Shown here one piece after another: positions 17,006-27,139 of a stretch of DNA of 64,000 nucleotides. This DNA comes from Metapseudomonas otitidis. GTDB lineage: Bacteria; Pseudomonadota; Gammaproteobacteria; Pseudomonadales; Pseudomonadaceae. Each line of letters opens with the position of its first letter. Position 1 is the first letter of the stretch. The notes below the pieces were generated by a model. It saw only the letters and a list, made by a program, of their open reading frames with translations, had not been told where the DNA came from and ran no database searches. Location: positions 1-64,000 of the forward strand of contig NZ_FOJP01000017.1 of assembly GCF_900111835.1 (NCBI RefSeq). The letters run 5' to 3'. The translations under genes were made by a program, and so were the position numbers.

Positions 17006-18433
17006 ATGTCAGACTCCACGCACAAACTCCGACTTGGCGCGCTCGTCGCCCTGGTGGTCGGTTCCATGATCGGCGGCGGGATCTTCTCCCTGCCCCAGAA
17101 CATGGCAGCCAGTGCAGATGCCGGCGCGATCCTCATCGGCTGGGCGATCACCGCCGTCGGCATGCTGACCCTGGCGTTCGTCTTCCAGACCCTGGCCAAC
17201 CGCAAGCCCGACCTCGACGGCGGCGTCTACGCCTACGCCAAGGCCGGCTTCGGCGACTACATGGGCTTCTCCTCGGCCTGGGGCTACTGGATCAGCGCCT
17301 GGCTGGGCAACGTCGGCTACTTCGTCCTGCTGTTCGGCACCCTCGGCTACTTCTTCCCGATCTTCGGCGAGGGCAACACGCCCGCAGCCATCGTCGGCGC
17401 CTCGGTGGTGCTCTGGGCGGTGCATTTCCTGGTGCTGCGCGGCATCCGGGAAGCGGCCTTCATCAACCTCGTGACCACCATCGCCAAGGTGGTGCCGCTG
17501 TTCCTGTTCATCCTCATCTGCCTGTTCGCCTTCAAGCTGGACATCTTCACCGCTGACATCTGGGGCACCAAGAACCCCGAGCTGGGCAGCGTGATGAACC
17601 AGGTGCGCAACATGATGCTGGTCACCGTCTGGGTGTTCATCGGCATCGAAGGCGCGAGCATCTTCTCCGCCCGTGCCGAGAAGCGCAGCGACGTCGGCAA
17701 GGCCACCATCCTCGGCTTCGTCATCGTGCTGCTGTTGCTGGTGCTGGTGAACGTGCTGTCCCTCGGCATCATGACCCAGCCGGAACTGGCCCAGCTGAAG
17801 AACCCCTCCATGGCGGCCGTGCTGGAGCACGTGGTGGGGCACTGGGGCGCGGTGCTGATCAGCGTCGGCCTGGTGGTCTCGCTGGTGGGGGCGCTGCTGT
17901 CCTGGGTGCTGCTGTGTGCGGAGATCCTCTTCGCCGCCGCGAAGGACCACACCATGCCGGAGTTCCTGCGTCGCGAGAACGCCAACCACGTTCCCGCCAA
18001 CGCGCTCTGGCTGACCAACGCCATGGTGCAGCTGTTCCTCATCGTCACGCTGTTCAACAACAGCACCTACCTGTCGCTGATCTACCTGGCCACCTCGATG
18101 ATCCTGGTGCCGTACTTCTGGTCCGCTGCCTACGCCGTGCTGCTGCCGCTGCGGGGCGAGACCTACGAGCAGGACGCCAGCGAGCGCGGCAAGGACCTGG
18201 CCATCGCCGGTCTCGCCCTGGTCTACGCCACCTGGCTGCTGTACGCCGGCGGCGTGAAGTACCTGCTGCTCTCGGCGCTGCTCTACGCCCCCGGCGCCAT
18301 CCTCTTCGCCAAGGCCAAGCATGAACTCGGCCAACCGATATTCACCCCTGTCGAGAAGCTGATCTTCGCCGCCGTCGTCATCGGCGCGCTGGTAGCGGCC
18401 TATGGCCTCTACGACGGCTTCCTGACCCTCTGA
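17006..18433 (+). CDS. arcD: Arginine/ornithine antiporter
   Basis: A 475-residue inner-membrane APC-superfamily transporter with about 12-13 hydrophobic helices that exchanges external arginine for internal ornithine. The first helix carries GSMIGGGIFSLP, the substrate-contacting segment of this family. A good Shine-Dalgarno (GGAGGT, 16994-16999) precedes the ATG. It is the first gene of arcDABC and lies under the ANR-like site. The arcA start follows the stop by 18 bases. In anaerobic life this operon makes ATP from arginine. Confidence 0.96.
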   Translation: MSDSTHKLRLGALVALVVGSMIGGGIFSLPQNMAASADAGAILIGWAITAVGMLTLAFVFQTLANRKPDLDGGVYAYAKAGFGDYMGFSSAWGYWISAWLGNVGYFVLLFGTLGYFFPIFGEGNTPAAIVGASVVLWAVHFLVLRGIREAAFINLVTTIAKVVPLFLFILICLFAFKLDIFTADIWGTKNPELGSVMNQVRNMMLVTVWVFIGIEGASIFSARAEKRSDVGKATILGFVIVLLLLVLVNVLSLGIMTQPELAQLKNPSMAAVLEHVVGHWGAVLISVGLVVSLVGALLSWVLLCAEILFAAAKDHTMPEFLRRENANHVPANALWLTNAMVQLFLIVTLFNNSTYLSLIYLATSMILVPYFWSAAYAVLLPLRGETYEQDASERGKDLAIAGLALVYATWLLYAGGVKYLLLSALLYAPGAILFAKAKHELGQPIFTPVEKLIFAAVVIGALVAAYGLYDGFLTL

Positions 18434-18451
18434 TCCGCAAGGAGACCTGCC

Positions 18452-19702
18452 ATGTCCAACGCCAAACTCGGCGTCCACTCCGAAGCCGGCAAACTGCACA
18501 AAGTGATGGTTTGCTCCCCGGGCCTCGCCCACATGCGGCTGACCCCGAACAACTGCGACGAACTGCTGTTCGACGATGTCATCTGGGTCAACCAGGCCAA
18601 GCGCGACCACTTCGACTTCGTCACCAAGATGCGCGAGCGCGGCATCGAGGTGCTGGAGATGCACAACCTGCTCACCGACATCGTGCAGAACCCCGAGGCC
18701 CTGAAGTGGATCCTCGACCGCAAGATCACCCCCGACCAGGTCGGCGTCGGCCTGGTCAATGAGGTGCGCGCCTGGCTCGAAGAGCAGGAGCCGCGCAAGC
18801 TCGCCGAATACCTGATCGGCGGCGTCGCCGGCTCCGACCTGCCGGACAGCGAAGGGGTCAGCGCGATCAAGATGTACCGCGACTACCTGGGCCACTCCAG
18901 CTTCATCCTGCCGCCGCTGCCCAACACCCAGTTCACCCGCGACACCACCTGCTGGATCTACGGCGGCGTCACGCTCAACCCCATGTACTGGCCGGCGCGA
19001 CGCCAGGAAACCCTGCTGACCACCGCCATCTACAAGTTCCACCCGCAGTTCACCGGCGCCGACTTCGAAGTCTGGTACGGCGATCCGGACAAGGACCACG
19101 GCATGGCCACCCTGGAAGGCGGCGACGTGATGCCCATCGGCAACGGCGTGGTGCTCATCGGCATGGGCGAGCGCACCTCGCGCCAGGCCATCGGCCAACT
19201 GGCGCAGTCGCTGTTCAGCAAGGGCGCGGCGCAGAAGATCATCGTCGCCGGCCTGCCCAAGTCCCGCGCCGCCATGCACCTGGACACCGTGTTCACCTTC
19301 TGCGACCGCGACCTGGTGACCATCTTCCCGGAAGTGGTGCGCGAGATCGTGCCCTTCATCCTGCGTCCGGACGAGAGCCGCCCCTACGGCATCGACATCC
19401 GCCGCGAAGAGAAGCACTTCGTCGACGTGGTCGCCGAGTCCCTCGGCCTCAAGCAACTGCGCGTGGTGCAGACCGGCGGTGACAGCTTCGAGGCCGAGCG
19501 CGAGCAATGGGACGACGGCAACAACGTGGTCTGCCTGGAGCCCGGCGTGGTCATCGGCTACGACCGCAACACCTACACCAACACCCAGCTGCGCAAGGCG
19601 GGTGTCGAGGTGGTCACCATCAGTGCCAGCGAACTCGGCCGCGGCCGCGGCGGTGGCCACTGCATGACCTGCCCGATCCTGCGCGACCCGATCGACTACT
19701 GA
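18452..19702 (+). CDS. arcA: Arginine deiminase
   Basis: A 416-residue cytosolic enzyme that converts arginine to citrulline and ammonia, the first step of the arginine deiminase route. The family marks are present: FTRDTTCWI near the N-terminal third, [18 protein letters not shown] with the catalytic His/Asp, and [10 protein letters not shown] with the nucleophile Cys404 (Cys406 in the P. aeruginosa enzyme, two residues longer). An AAGGAG site precedes the ATG. Second gene of the arc operon. Confidence 0.97.
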   Translation: MSNAKLGVHSEAGKLHKVMVCSPGLAHMRLTPNNCDELLFDDVIWVNQAKRDHFDFVTKMRERGIEVLEMHNLLTDIVQNPEALKWILDRKITPDQVGVGLVNEVRAWLEEQEPRKLAEYLIGGVAGSDLPDSEGVSAIKMYRDYLGHSSFILPPLPNTQFTRDTTCWIYGGVTLNPMYWPARRQETLLTTAIYKFHPQFTGADFEVWYGDPDKDHGMATLEGGDVMPIGNGVVLIGMGERTSRQAIGQLAQSLFSKGAAQKIIVAGLPKSRAAMHLDTVFTFCDRDLVTIFPEVVREIVPFILRPDESRPYGIDIRREEKHFVDVVAESLGLKQLRVVQTGGDSFEAEREQWDDGNNVVCLEPGVVIGYDRNTYTNTQLRKAGVEVVTISASELGRGRGGGHCMTCPILRDPIDY

Positions 19703-19710
19703 GACCAGGC

Positions 19711-19733
19711 GGCGGCCGTCACCCACGGCCGCC
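19711..19733 (+). promoter_or_regulatory. Stem-loop between arcA and arcB
   Basis: GGCGGCCGT (19711-19719) pairs perfectly with ACGGCCGCC (19725-19733) around a 5-base loop. There is no T-run, and arcB continues 71 bases further on, so this is more likely an RNA-processing or stabilising structure inside the operon transcript than a terminator. Confidence 0.6.
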
Positions 19734-19803
19734 ACCGCCCCGCCGACGCCACGAGCAGTACAGGCGGGGCCCTTCTTCCGACCTGCCCACAAGGAGAACG
19801 ACC

Positions 19804-20814
19804 ATGGCCTTCAACATGCACAACCGCAACCTGCTGAGCCTGATGCACCACAGCACCCGCGAGCTGCGCTACTTGCTGGACCTCTCCCGCGACCTCAAGC
19901 GCGCCAAATACACCGGCACCGAGCAGCAGCACCTCAAGCGCAAGAACATCGCGCTGATCTTCGAGAAGACCTCCACCCGCACCCGCTGCGCCTTCGAGGT
20001 CGCCGCCTATGACCAGGGCGCCAACGTCACCTACATCGACCCCAACTCCTCGCAGATCGGCCACAAGGAGAGCATGAAGGACACCGCCCGGGTGCTCGGC
20101 CGCATGTACGACGCCATCGAGTACCGCGGCTTCCACCAGGACATCGTCGAAGAACTGGCCACCTACGCCGGCGTGCCGGTGTTCAACGGCCTCACCGACG
20201 AGTACCACCCGACCCAGATGCTCGCCGACGTGCTGACCATGCGCGAGCACAGCGACAAGCCCCTGCACGACATCAGCTACGCCTACCTGGGCGACGCCCG
20301 CAACAACATGGGCAACTCCCTGCTGCTGATCGGCGCCAAGCTCGGCATGGACGTGCGCATCGCCGCACCGAAGGCCCTCTGGCCCAGCGATGAACACGTC
20401 GCCGCGTGCAAGAAGTTCGCCGAGGAAAGCGGCGCCCGCATCACCCTCACCGAAGACCCGAAGGAAGCGGTGAAGGGCGTGGACTTCGTCCACACCGACG
20501 TGTGGGTCTCCATGGGCGAGCCGGTGGAAGCCTGGGGCGAACGCATCAAGGAGCTGCTGCCCTACCAGGTGAACATGGACATCATGAAGGCCACCGGTAA
20601 CCCCCGGGCCAAGTTCATGCACTGCCTGCCGGCCTTCCACAACAGCGAGACCAAGGTCGGCAAGCAGATCGCCGAGCAGTACCCGAACCTGAAGAACGGC
20701 ATCGAAGTCACCGAGGACGTCTTCGAGTCCCCCTACAACATCGCCTTCGAGCAGGCGGAAAACCGCATGCACACCATCAAGGCGATTCTCGTCTCGACCC
20801 TCGCCGACATCTGA
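19804..20814 (+). CDS. arcB: Catabolic ornithine carbamoyltransferase
   Basis: A 336-residue cytosolic enzyme that splits citrulline with phosphate into ornithine and carbamoyl phosphate. It has the carbamoyl phosphate loop STRTR, HPTQ, DVWVSMG and the ornithine-site HCLPAF. The start at 19804 follows AAGGAG and gives the exact length of the P. aeruginosa catabolic enzyme; an open frame runs further upstream, but that extension is non-coding in character. The position between arcA and arcC shows it is the catabolic, not the anabolic (argF), form. Confidence 0.97.
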   Translation: MAFNMHNRNLLSLMHHSTRELRYLLDLSRDLKRAKYTGTEQQHLKRKNIALIFEKTSTRTRCAFEVAAYDQGANVTYIDPNSSQIGHKESMKDTARVLGRMYDAIEYRGFHQDIVEELATYAGVPVFNGLTDEYHPTQMLADVLTMREHSDKPLHDISYAYLGDARNNMGNSLLLIGAKLGMDVRIAAPKALWPSDEHVAACKKFAEESGARITLTEDPKEAVKGVDFVHTDVWVSMGEPVEAWGERIKELLPYQVNMDIMKATGNPRAKFMHCLPAFHNSETKVGKQIAEQYPNLKNGIEVTEDVFESPYNIAFEQAENRMHTIKAILVSTLADI

Positions 20815-20822
20815 TTCCAGTT

Positions 20823-20849
20823 CGCCACGGGGCATCCAGCCCCGTGGCG
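20823..20849 (+). promoter_or_regulatory. Stem-loop between arcB and arcC
   Basis: CGCCACGGGGC (20823-20833) pairs perfectly with GCCCCGTGGCG (20839-20849) around ATCCA. No T-run follows. A second, weaker GC-rich hairpin follows near 20873-20899 before the arcC ribosome site. As with the arcA-arcB hairpin, it may mark mRNA processing or set the relative levels of the arc enzymes. Confidence 0.6.
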
Positions 20850-20917
20850 CTCAGGACCCTCAGTGATCCCGAGAGGCGGCGGCCAACCGCCCCTCTCACT
20901 GCACTAGGAGAACCACC

Positions 20918-21844
20918 ATGCGAATCGTCATCGCGTTGGGCGGCAACGCCCTGCTGCGCCGAGGCGAAGCCATGACCGCCGACAACCAGCGGGACAACGT
21001 CCGCGTCGCCTGCGAGCAGATCGCCAAGGTCGCCCCCGGCAACGAGCTGGTGATCGCCCACGGCAACGGCCCGCAAGTGGGCCTGCTGGCCCTCCAGGGC
21101 GCCGCCTACGACGCCGCCAACCCCTACCCGCTGGACGTGCTCGGGGCCGAGACCGAGGGCATGATCGGCTACATGATCGAACAGGAGCTGGGCAACCTGC
21201 TCCCGGTCGAAGTGCCCTTCGCCACCCTGCTCACCCAGGTGGAAGTGGACCCGGCCGACCCCGCCTTCCAGCACCCCAGCAAGCCCATCGGCCCGGTCTA
21301 CCCCCGCGAGGACGCCGAACGCCTGGCCGCCGAGAAAGGCTGGGCCATCGCTCCTGACGGCGACAAGTTCCGCCGCGTGGTCGCCAGCCCCAGGCCCAAG
21401 CAGATCTTCGAGATCCGCCCGATCAAGTGGCTGCTGGAGAAAGGCTCGGTGGTCATCTGCGCCGGCGGCGGCGGCATCCCTACGATGTACGAGAACGGCA
21501 AGCTCAAGGGCGTCGAGGCGGTCATCGACAAGGACCTCTGCTCCGCCCTGCTGGCCCGCCAGCTGGAGAGCGACCTGCTGGTGATCGCCACCGATGTGGA
21601 CGCCGCCTACGTCGACTGGGGCAAGCCCACCCAGAAAGCCATCGCCCAGGCCCACCCCGACGAACTGGAGCGCCTCGGCTTCGCCGCCGGTTCCATGGGG
21701 CCCAAGGTCCAGGCCGCCTGCGAGTTCGCCCGCGAGACCGGCCGTCCTGCGGTGATCGGTGCCCTGAAGGACATCGAAGCCATCGCCCGGGGCCAGGCCG
21801 GCACCCGCGTCAGCACCGCCACCCCCGGCCTCAGCTACCGCTGA
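20918..21844 (+). CDS. arcC: Carbamate kinase
   Basis: A 308-residue cytosolic enzyme of the amino-acid kinase fold that moves phosphate from carbamoyl phosphate to ADP, yielding the ATP of the arginine deiminase route. It has ALGGNALL at the N-terminus, [16 protein letters not shown] and the nucleotide-binding [11 protein letters not shown]. It is preceded by AGGAG, and is the last gene of arcDABC. Confidence 0.97.
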   Translation: MRIVIALGGNALLRRGEAMTADNQRDNVRVACEQIAKVAPGNELVIAHGNGPQVGLLALQGAAYDAANPYPLDVLGAETEGMIGYMIEQELGNLLPVEVPFATLLTQVEVDPADPAFQHPSKPIGPVYPREDAERLAAEKGWAIAPDGDKFRRVVASPRPKQIFEIRPIKWLLEKGSVVICAGGGGIPTMYENGKLKGVEAVIDKDLCSALLARQLESDLLVIATDVDAAYVDWGKPTQKAIAQAHPDELERLGFAAGSMGPKVQAACEFARETGRPAVIGALKDIEAIARGQAGTRVSTATPGLSYR

Positions 21845-21851
21845 AGCCCAG

Positions 21852-21880
21852 GCCCGGCGCGCCCTCGCGGGCCGCCGGGC
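21852..21880 (+). terminator. Likely terminator of arcDABC
   Basis: GCCCGGCG (21852-21859) pairs with CGCCGGGC (21873-21880), with an inner GCCC/GGGC stem over TCGC, 12 base pairs in all, eight bases after the arcC stop. Only a weak pyrimidine stretch follows. The rest of the 253-base gap before fabY has no gene that I can support. Confidence 0.6.
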
Positions 21881-22097
21881 GCCTTCTCGGCCGGCAGCAC
21901 CGGCCGCCCTCCAAGTGACTCGACGGTCATAGGCCGCGTCAGGTATGGCATTCGGTTCGTACGAGCTGCCACCCGGTCCGTGACCGGGCCCCGACCTCGC
22001 ACCCCTGGCCAGCCGCCTCTGCGGTCTCCTTGGCCCGTCTTCACCGCGTCGTCACCGGGCCCTGCCACGCCATGGTCATTTGAGGAGTGTTCCAGTC

Positions 22098-24002
22098 ATG
22101 TCCCGACTTCCGGTCATCGTTGGTTTTGGCGGCTACAACGCGGCAGGACGCAGTTCCTTCCACCACGGATTCCGCCGCACCGTGATCGAGAGCCTCGATG
22201 CCGCCACCCGCCAGGAAACCCTGGCCGGCCTCGCCGTGATGACCAAGCTGGTGACCGTGGTCGACGGCCAGTACCTGGACGCCGACGGCAAGCCCCTGGA
22301 CCTGCCCGCCATCGAAGCCCGCTACGGCGAGCGCGTACTGGCCTCCACCCTGGTGCGCCGCATCGAGAAGAGCTTCCTCGACGTGGACGCCGCGCCCTGG
22401 CAGAAAAGCATCGGCGTGACCCCCGAGGACGGCGCCCGCATCACCTTCATCACCTCGCGCAAGCAGCTACCCGAGCCCCTGCCGGCCAGCTGGAGCGTGG
22501 AAACCCTGGACAGCGGCGAGGTGCGCGTCACCCTCGGCGGCACCAGCGAATTCAAGGTCGAGAGCTTCCGCGCGCTGCCGGTGAAATCCGCCGGCCAGTT
22601 GCCCAGCGGCTTCGAGCCCGGCGAGCTGTACAACTCCCGCTTCCATCCCCGCGGCCTGCAGCTGTCGGTGGTGGCCGCCACCGACGCCATCCGCTCCATC
22701 GGCCTGCCCTGGCAGCAGATCGTCGACCAGGTACAGCCTGACGAGATCGCCGTGTTCTCCGGCAGCATCATGAGCCAGCTCGACGAGAACGGCTTCGGCG
22801 GCCTCATGCAGTCGCGCCTCAAGGGCGGCCGCGTCACCGCCAAGCAGCTGCCCCTGGGCCTGAACACCATGCCCGCCGACTTCATCAACGCCTACGTGCT
22901 GGGCAGCGTCGGCACCACCGGCAGCGTCACCGGCGCCTGCGCCACCTTCCTCTACAACCTGCAGAAGGCCATCGAGCAGATCACCAGCGGCCGCGCCCGC
23001 GTCGCCCTGGTGGGCAACGCCGAAGCACCGATCAACCAGGAATGCATCGACGGCTACGGCGCCATGGGCGCCCTGGCCACCGAAGACGGCCTGCGCCAGG
23101 TCGGCGGCCGCGACGACGTGGACTTCCGCCGCGCCAGCCGCCCGTTCGGCGAGAACTGCGGCTTCACCCTGGCCGAGTCCAGCCAGTACGTGGTGCTGAT
23201 GGATGACGAGCTGGCCCTGCAGCTGGGCGCCGACATCCACGGCGCCGTCACCGACGTGTTCATCAACGCCGACGGCTTCAAGAAATCCATCTCCGCCCCC
23301 GGCCCGGGCAACTACCTGACCCTGGCCAAGGCCGTGGCCAGCGCCACCCAGCTGTTCGGCAACGACGCCGTGCGCCAGCGCAGCTTCGTCCACGCCCATG
23401 GCTCCAGCACCCCGGCCAACCGCGTCACCGAATCCGAGCTGCTGGACCGCGTGGCCGGCGCCTTCGGCATCGACAACTGGCCGCTGACCGCCGTGAAGGC
23501 CTTCGTCGGCCACTCCCTCGCCGCCGCCAGCGGCGACCAGCTGATCTCCGCCCTCGGCACCTTCCGCTACGGCATCCTGCCGGGCATCAAGACCATCGAC
23601 CGGGTCGCCGACGACGTCCACCAGCAGCGCCTGGCCATCCCCCTGGCCGACCAGCGCGACCGGGCTAACCTGGACATCTGCTTCATCAACTCCAAGGGCT
23701 TCGGCGGCAACAACGCCACCGGCGTGGTGATCAGCCCGCGCCTGGCCGAGCGCATGCTGCACAAGCGCCACGGCGCCGACGCCTTCGCCGCCTACCTGGA
23801 CAAGCGCGAGGCCACCCGCGCCGCCGCCCGCGACTACGACGCCCGCGCCCTGATGGGCGAGCTGGACATCATCTACAACTTCGGCAACGACCTGATCGAC
23901 GACCGCGAGCTGGAAGTCTCCACCGAGGGCGTGAAGGTTCCTGGCTTCGCCCGCCCGCTGCTCTACGCCCGCGACGAACGCTTCAGCGACATGCTCGACT
24001 GA
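22098..24002 (+). CDS. fabY: Beta-ketoacyl-ACP synthase FabY
   Basis: A 634-residue condensing enzyme, far longer than FabB/FabF. It has the thiolase-fold catalytic set: nucleophile Cys281 (GACATFLYN), and two histidines in VHAHGSST and AFVGHSLAAASG. In P. aeruginosa a 634-residue FabY next to arcC starts fatty-acid synthesis by condensing acetyl-CoA with malonyl-ACP; length and position agree. The start at 22098 is chosen because GAGGAG sits 10 bases upstream and gives that length; an earlier start at 22080 overlaps the ribosome site. It converges with cysQ. Confidence 0.93.
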   Translation: MSRLPVIVGFGGYNAAGRSSFHHGFRRTVIESLDAATRQETLAGLAVMTKLVTVVDGQYLDADGKPLDLPAIEARYGERVLASTLVRRIEKSFLDVDAAPWQKSIGVTPEDGARITFITSRKQLPEPLPASWSVETLDSGEVRVTLGGTSEFKVESFRALPVKSAGQLPSGFEPGELYNSRFHPRGLQLSVVAATDAIRSIGLPWQQIVDQVQPDEIAVFSGSIMSQLDENGFGGLMQSRLKGGRVTAKQLPLGLNTMPADFINAYVLGSVGTTGSVTGACATFLYNLQKAIEQITSGRARVALVGNAEAPINQECIDGYGAMGALATEDGLRQVGGRDDVDFRRASRPFGENCGFTLAESSQYVVLMDDELALQLGADIHGAVTDVFINADGFKKSISAPGPGNYLTLAKAVASATQLFGNDAVRQRSFVHAHGSSTPANRVTESELLDRVAGAFGIDNWPLTAVKAFVGHSLAAASGDQLISALGTFRYGILPGIKTIDRVADDVHQQRLAIPLADQRDRANLDICFINSKGFGGNNATGVVISPRLAERMLHKRHGADAFAAYLDKREATRAAARDYDARALMGELDIIYNFGNDLIDDRELEVSTEGVKVPGFARPLLYARDERFSDMLD

Positions 24003-24010
24003 TCCTGGCG

Positions 24011-24046
24011 GGGTGGGCGGAGGCGGAAACACCGCCCGGCCCACCC
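24011..24046. terminator. Bidirectional hairpin between fabY and cysQ
   Basis: GGGTGGGC (24011-24018) pairs with GCCCACCC (24039-24046), and an inner GGCGG/CCGCC stem closes a small loop. It sits in the 60-base gap between two convergent genes, where a shared terminator is expected, but has no clear T-run. Confidence 0.55.
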
Positions 24047-24062
24047 GGCTCAGGGAGCTGGC

Positions 24063-24884
24063 TCACGCCAGCTCGCGGGCCAGCGCCAGCAGCTCGCCGC
24101 GCCATGCGGCCTGCGCCGGCAGGGCCAGGAAGGAGGGATTGAGGAAGGATTCCCGCGCCGCGTAGCCCAGCGGCGCACCCCCCAGGTCCAGCACCTCGCC
24201 ACCGGCCCCCTCCAGCACGCCCTGGGCCGCTGCCGTGTCCCACTGGGACGTCGGCGCCAGGCGCGGGTAGCAATCCGCCGCCCCCTCGGCCAGCAGGCAG
24301 AACTTCAGGGAGCTGCCGATGTTGGCCAGCGAGAGCTCACCGAAACGCTCGCCGAGCCCCGCCAGCAGGCGCTCCTGGGCCGGGCTGGAGTGGCGCTTGC
24401 TCGCCACCAGGGTGAAAGCCTCGGCCGGCTGCGGGCGCACGCGGATGGCCTGGGCCGCACCGCCGACATCCTGCTGCCAGGCCCCGAGGCCGGCGCCACC
24501 GTAGTAGCGACGGCCGCTGGCCGGGATGCCGACCACGCCGAACACCACGCGACCCTGTTCGATCAGCGCGACGTTGACGGTGAATTCGTCGGACCCGGCG
24601 ATGAACTCCTTGGTGCCGTCCAGCGGGTCCACCAGCCACCAGCGCTGCCACCCCGCGCGGGTTTCCAGGGGGATGTCGGCTGCTTCCTCCGAGAGCACCG
24701 GGATCTCCGGCGCCAGCGCCGTCAGCCCCTCCACCAGCACGCGGTGGGCGGCCAGGTCGGCGGCGGTGACGGGGGAAGCATCGGCCTTTTCCTCAACGGC
24801 CAGTTCGGCACGCCAGAACGGCAGGATGGCGTGACCGGCGCGGTCCACCAGATCGAGGACAGCGGGCAGAAAAGGGTGGCTCAT
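24063..24884 (-). CDS. cysQ: 3'(2'),5'-bisphosphate nucleotidase
   Basis: A 273-residue phosphatase of the inositol-monophosphatase fold. It removes 3'-phosphate from PAP (and PAPS), the by-product of sulfate assimilation or sulfation. Metal-site motifs are LSEE (64-67), DPLDGT (86-91) and SQWDTAAAQGV near the C-terminus. It overlaps nudE by 4 bases and is translated after it. It would also recycle PAP made by any sulfotransferase fed by the cysD-cysNC pair in this window. Confidence 0.94.
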   Translation of the reverse strand: MSHPFLPAVLDLVDRAGHAILPFWRAELAVEEKADASPVTAADLAAHRVLVEGLTALAPEIPVLSEEAADIPLETRAGWQRWWLVDPLDGTKEFIAGSDEFTVNVALIEQGRVVFGVVGIPASGRRYYGGAGLGAWQQDVGGAAQAIRVRPQPAEAFTLVASKRHSSPAQERLLAGLGERFGELSLANIGSSLKFCLLAEGAADCYPRLAPTSQWDTAAAQGVLEGAGGEVLDLGGAPLGYAARESFLNPSFLALPAQAAWRGELLALARELA

Positions 24885-25447
24885 GCAGGGAATTCTCCAC
24901 GGCGGGTCAACAGGTCTCGGGCAAGGTACAGCGCCGCCAGGGCGCGCCCCTCGCTGAATTGCGGGTGTTCGTTGAGGGTGATGAGGTCGTGCAGGCTGGC
25001 CTGTTCCACCCGCAGCGGCTCGGGCTCGTCGCCCGGCAGGCGCTCCTCGTAGAGGTCGCGGGCCAGCACCACCTGGATCTTCTGGCTCATGTAACCGGGG
25101 GACAGCGACAGCTCGGTGAGCAGCTCCAGGCGGCGGGCGCCGAAGCCCGCCTCTTCCTTCAGCTCGCGGTTGGCGGCTTCCAGCACGTCCTCGCCGGGCT
25201 CCACCAGGCCCTTGGGCAGGGACAGCTGGTAGTCGTCAGTGCCGGCACAGTACTCCTCCACCAGCAGCACGTGTTCCGGATCGGGCAGCGCCACCACCAT
25301 CACCGCGCCATAGCCGGAGCCCTTGCCCACCAGGCGTTCATAGGTGCGTTCCACGCCGTTGGCGAAGCGCAACTGGAGCTCCTCGACGCTGAACAGGCGG
25401 CTGCTGGCAACGATCTCGCGGGCCAGCACGGTGGGCTTCTGACGCAT
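24881..25447 (-). CDS. nudE: ADP compounds hydrolase, Nudix family
   Basis: A 188-residue Nudix enzyme hydrolysing ADP-ribose and related ADP compounds. The Nudix box is complete: Gly80-x5-Glu86-x7-Arg94-Glu95 then LKEEAGF. First gene of a two-gene minus-strand unit with cysQ. It is divergent from yrfG; the gap holds both promoters. Confidence 0.92.
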   Translation of the reverse strand: MRQKPTVLAREIVASSRLFSVEELQLRFANGVERTYERLVGKGSGYGAVMVVALPDPEHVLLVEEYCAGTDDYQLSLPKGLVEPGEDVLEAANRELKEEAGFGARRLELLTELSLSPGYMSQKIQVVLARDLYEERLPGDEPEPLRVEQASLHDLITLNEHPQFSEGRALAALYLARDLLTRRGEFPA

Positions 25448-25577
25448 GACGAACTCCTGGTTGGGACCGGCGGGTTATCATACCCCGGCTTTTCCGATTG
25501 TCCGTGTCGGAGATTGCACCCTGACGACCGTGCAGGGCGCACCCACGGCCACCACCCTCGACCCAGCCCGGACCCCC

Positions 25578-26240
25578 ATGCCCACCCTCAACTGGCCCGC
25601 CATCGACACCGTGCTGCTGGACATGGACGGCACGCTGCTCGACCTGCACTTCGACAACCACTTCTGGCTCGACTACCTGCCCCAGCGCTACGCCGAGCAC
25701 CACGGCATCAGCCGCGCACTGGCGGACGCCGAGCTGGTGCCGCTGTTCCGCCAGCACGCCGGGCAGCTGAACTGGTACTGCACCGACTTCTGGAGCCGCG
25801 AGCTGGGCCTGTCGATCCGCGACCTCAAGCGCGAAGTGGCGCACCTGATCGCCCTGCGCCCGGACGCCGACCTGTTCCTCGCCACCCTGCGCCGCGCCGG
25901 CAAGCGCGTGGTGCTGATCACCAATGCCCACCGCGACTCCCTCTCGCTGAAGATGGAGCGGGTCGAGCTGGCGCCCTGGTTCGACCGCATGATCAGCTCC
26001 CACGACTACGGCTACCCCAAGGAAGACCCACAGTTCTGGCAGGCCCTGCAGGCCGACTGCCCGTTCGACCCGGCCCGCGCGCTGTTCATCGACGACAGCC
26101 TGCCGATCCTGCGCGCCGCCGGTGCCCATGGCGTCGCCCACCTGCTGGCCGTGCGCCGCCCCGACAGCCAGGGCGCCGACAAGGACACCGAGGAATTCGA
26201 CGCGGTGGACGACTACCGCCAGCTCTGCACCGGCCTCTGA
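25578..26240 (+). CDS. yrfG: HAD-family nucleotidase, YrfG-like (GMP/IMP)
   Basis: A 220-residue HAD hydrolase: DMDGTLLDL with the nucleophile Asp15 and Asp17, VLITNAH (motif II), Lys in YPKEDPQFW (motif III) and FIDDSLPIL (motif IV). The E. coli YrfG homologue removes phosphate from GMP and IMP. The ATG at 25578 gives a normal N-terminus; an open frame reaching back to 25446 overlaps the nudE start and is not used. The LysR gene begins 11 bases after the stop. Confidence 0.88.
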   Translation: MPTLNWPAIDTVLLDMDGTLLDLHFDNHFWLDYLPQRYAEHHGISRALADAELVPLFRQHAGQLNWYCTDFWSRELGLSIRDLKREVAHLIALRPDADLFLATLRRAGKRVVLITNAHRDSLSLKMERVELAPWFDRMISSHDYGYPKEDPQFWQALQADCPFDPARALFIDDSLPILRAAGAHGVAHLLAVRRPDSQGADKDTEEFDAVDDYRQLCTGL

Positions 26241-26251
26241 GGACCGCTGGC

Positions 26252-27139
26252 ATGGACATCAAGCAGCTCAAGTTCCTCGTCGCCCTGGATGAGACGCGCC
26301 ACTTCGGCCAGGCCGCCGCGCGTTGCCACATCACCCAGCCGACCCTGTCCATGCGCCTGCGCAAGCTGGAAGAAGAACTGGGCCTGGAGCTGGTCCAGCG
26401 TGGCCAGCGCTTCGAAGGCTTCACCGAGGCCGGCCAGCGCGTGCTCGCCTGGGCCCGCACCCTGCTCGCCGCCCACGACGGCCTGCAGGCCGAGGCCGCC
26501 GCCTGCCGCGGGCAACTGGTCGGCACCCTGCGCCTGGGGCTGGTGCCCCTGGCCGGCTACGACCCCATGGGGCTGATCCGCGCCTTCGCCGAACGCCACC
26601 CCAACCTGCGCTTCCAGCTCTTCGCCCTCAGCTCCGAGCAGATCCTCGAACGCCTGGCGAGCAACCAGCTCGACCTCGGCCTGTGCTACCTGGACCGCCT
26701 CGACCGCGAGCACTTCGAGTACCTGGAGATCGCCGACACCCGCATGGGCCTGCTGCACGACCGTCGCCACTTCCCCTTCAGCGACGCCGCCCTGACCTGG
26801 GAACAGCTGGCCACCCTGCCCCTGGGCCTGCTCTCCGGCAGCATGCATTTCCGCCAGTCCATCGACCACGGCTTCCGTAGCCGGGGCCTGACGCCCCGCC
26901 CGCGCCTGGAGACGGACGCCGTGCACCAGCTGCTGCAGGCCGTCAGCGCCGGCCTGTGCTGCGCCATCATGCCGTTGGCCAGCGGCCTCGACGCCCTCGC
27001 CGAGCACCTGGCGCTGACACCCATCGAGCAGGCCAATACCCTTGCCCCGTTTGGGCTCATCCAGCGCCGTGGTTTGCCCCGCTCCACCCTCGCCGACACC
27101 TGCTTCAGCGAAGCCCGGGACCTTCTGGCAAGCGCCTGA
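26252..27139 (+). CDS. LysR-family transcriptional regulator
   Basis: A 295-residue LysR regulator. The winged helix is at 1-60 (MDIKQLKFLVALDETRHFGQAA, then HITQPTLSMRLRKLEEELG), followed by the periplasmic-binding-like effector domain. The pattern resembles regulators placed before fdhD/fdhF-like genes in Pseudomonas. The open frame extends far upstream without stops because of high GC, but the start at 26252 gives the standard N-terminus. Target and effector are unknown; the adjacent fdhD is the obvious candidate. Confidence 0.88.
   Translation: MDIKQLKFLVALDETRHFGQAAARCHITQPTLSMRLRKLEEELGLELVQRGQRFEGFTEAGQRVLAWARTLLAAHDGLQAEAAACRGQLVGTLRLGLVPLAGYDPMGLIRAFAERHPNLRFQLFALSSEQILERLASNQLDLGLCYLDRLDREHFEYLEIADTRMGLLHDRRHFPFSDAALTWEQLATLPLGLLSGSMHFRQSIDHGFRSRGLTPRPRLETDAVHQLLQAVSAGLCCAIMPLASGLDALAEHLALTPIEQANTLAPFGLIQRRGLPRSTLADTCFSEARDLLASA

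Noticed and set aside
17009-19792. 927-codon open frame antisense to arcD and arcA
   Set aside because: Very high GC removes stop codons from the opposite strand. The antisense product is low-complexity in Val, Gly, Asp, Gln and His and has no family features; arcD and arcA are certain.
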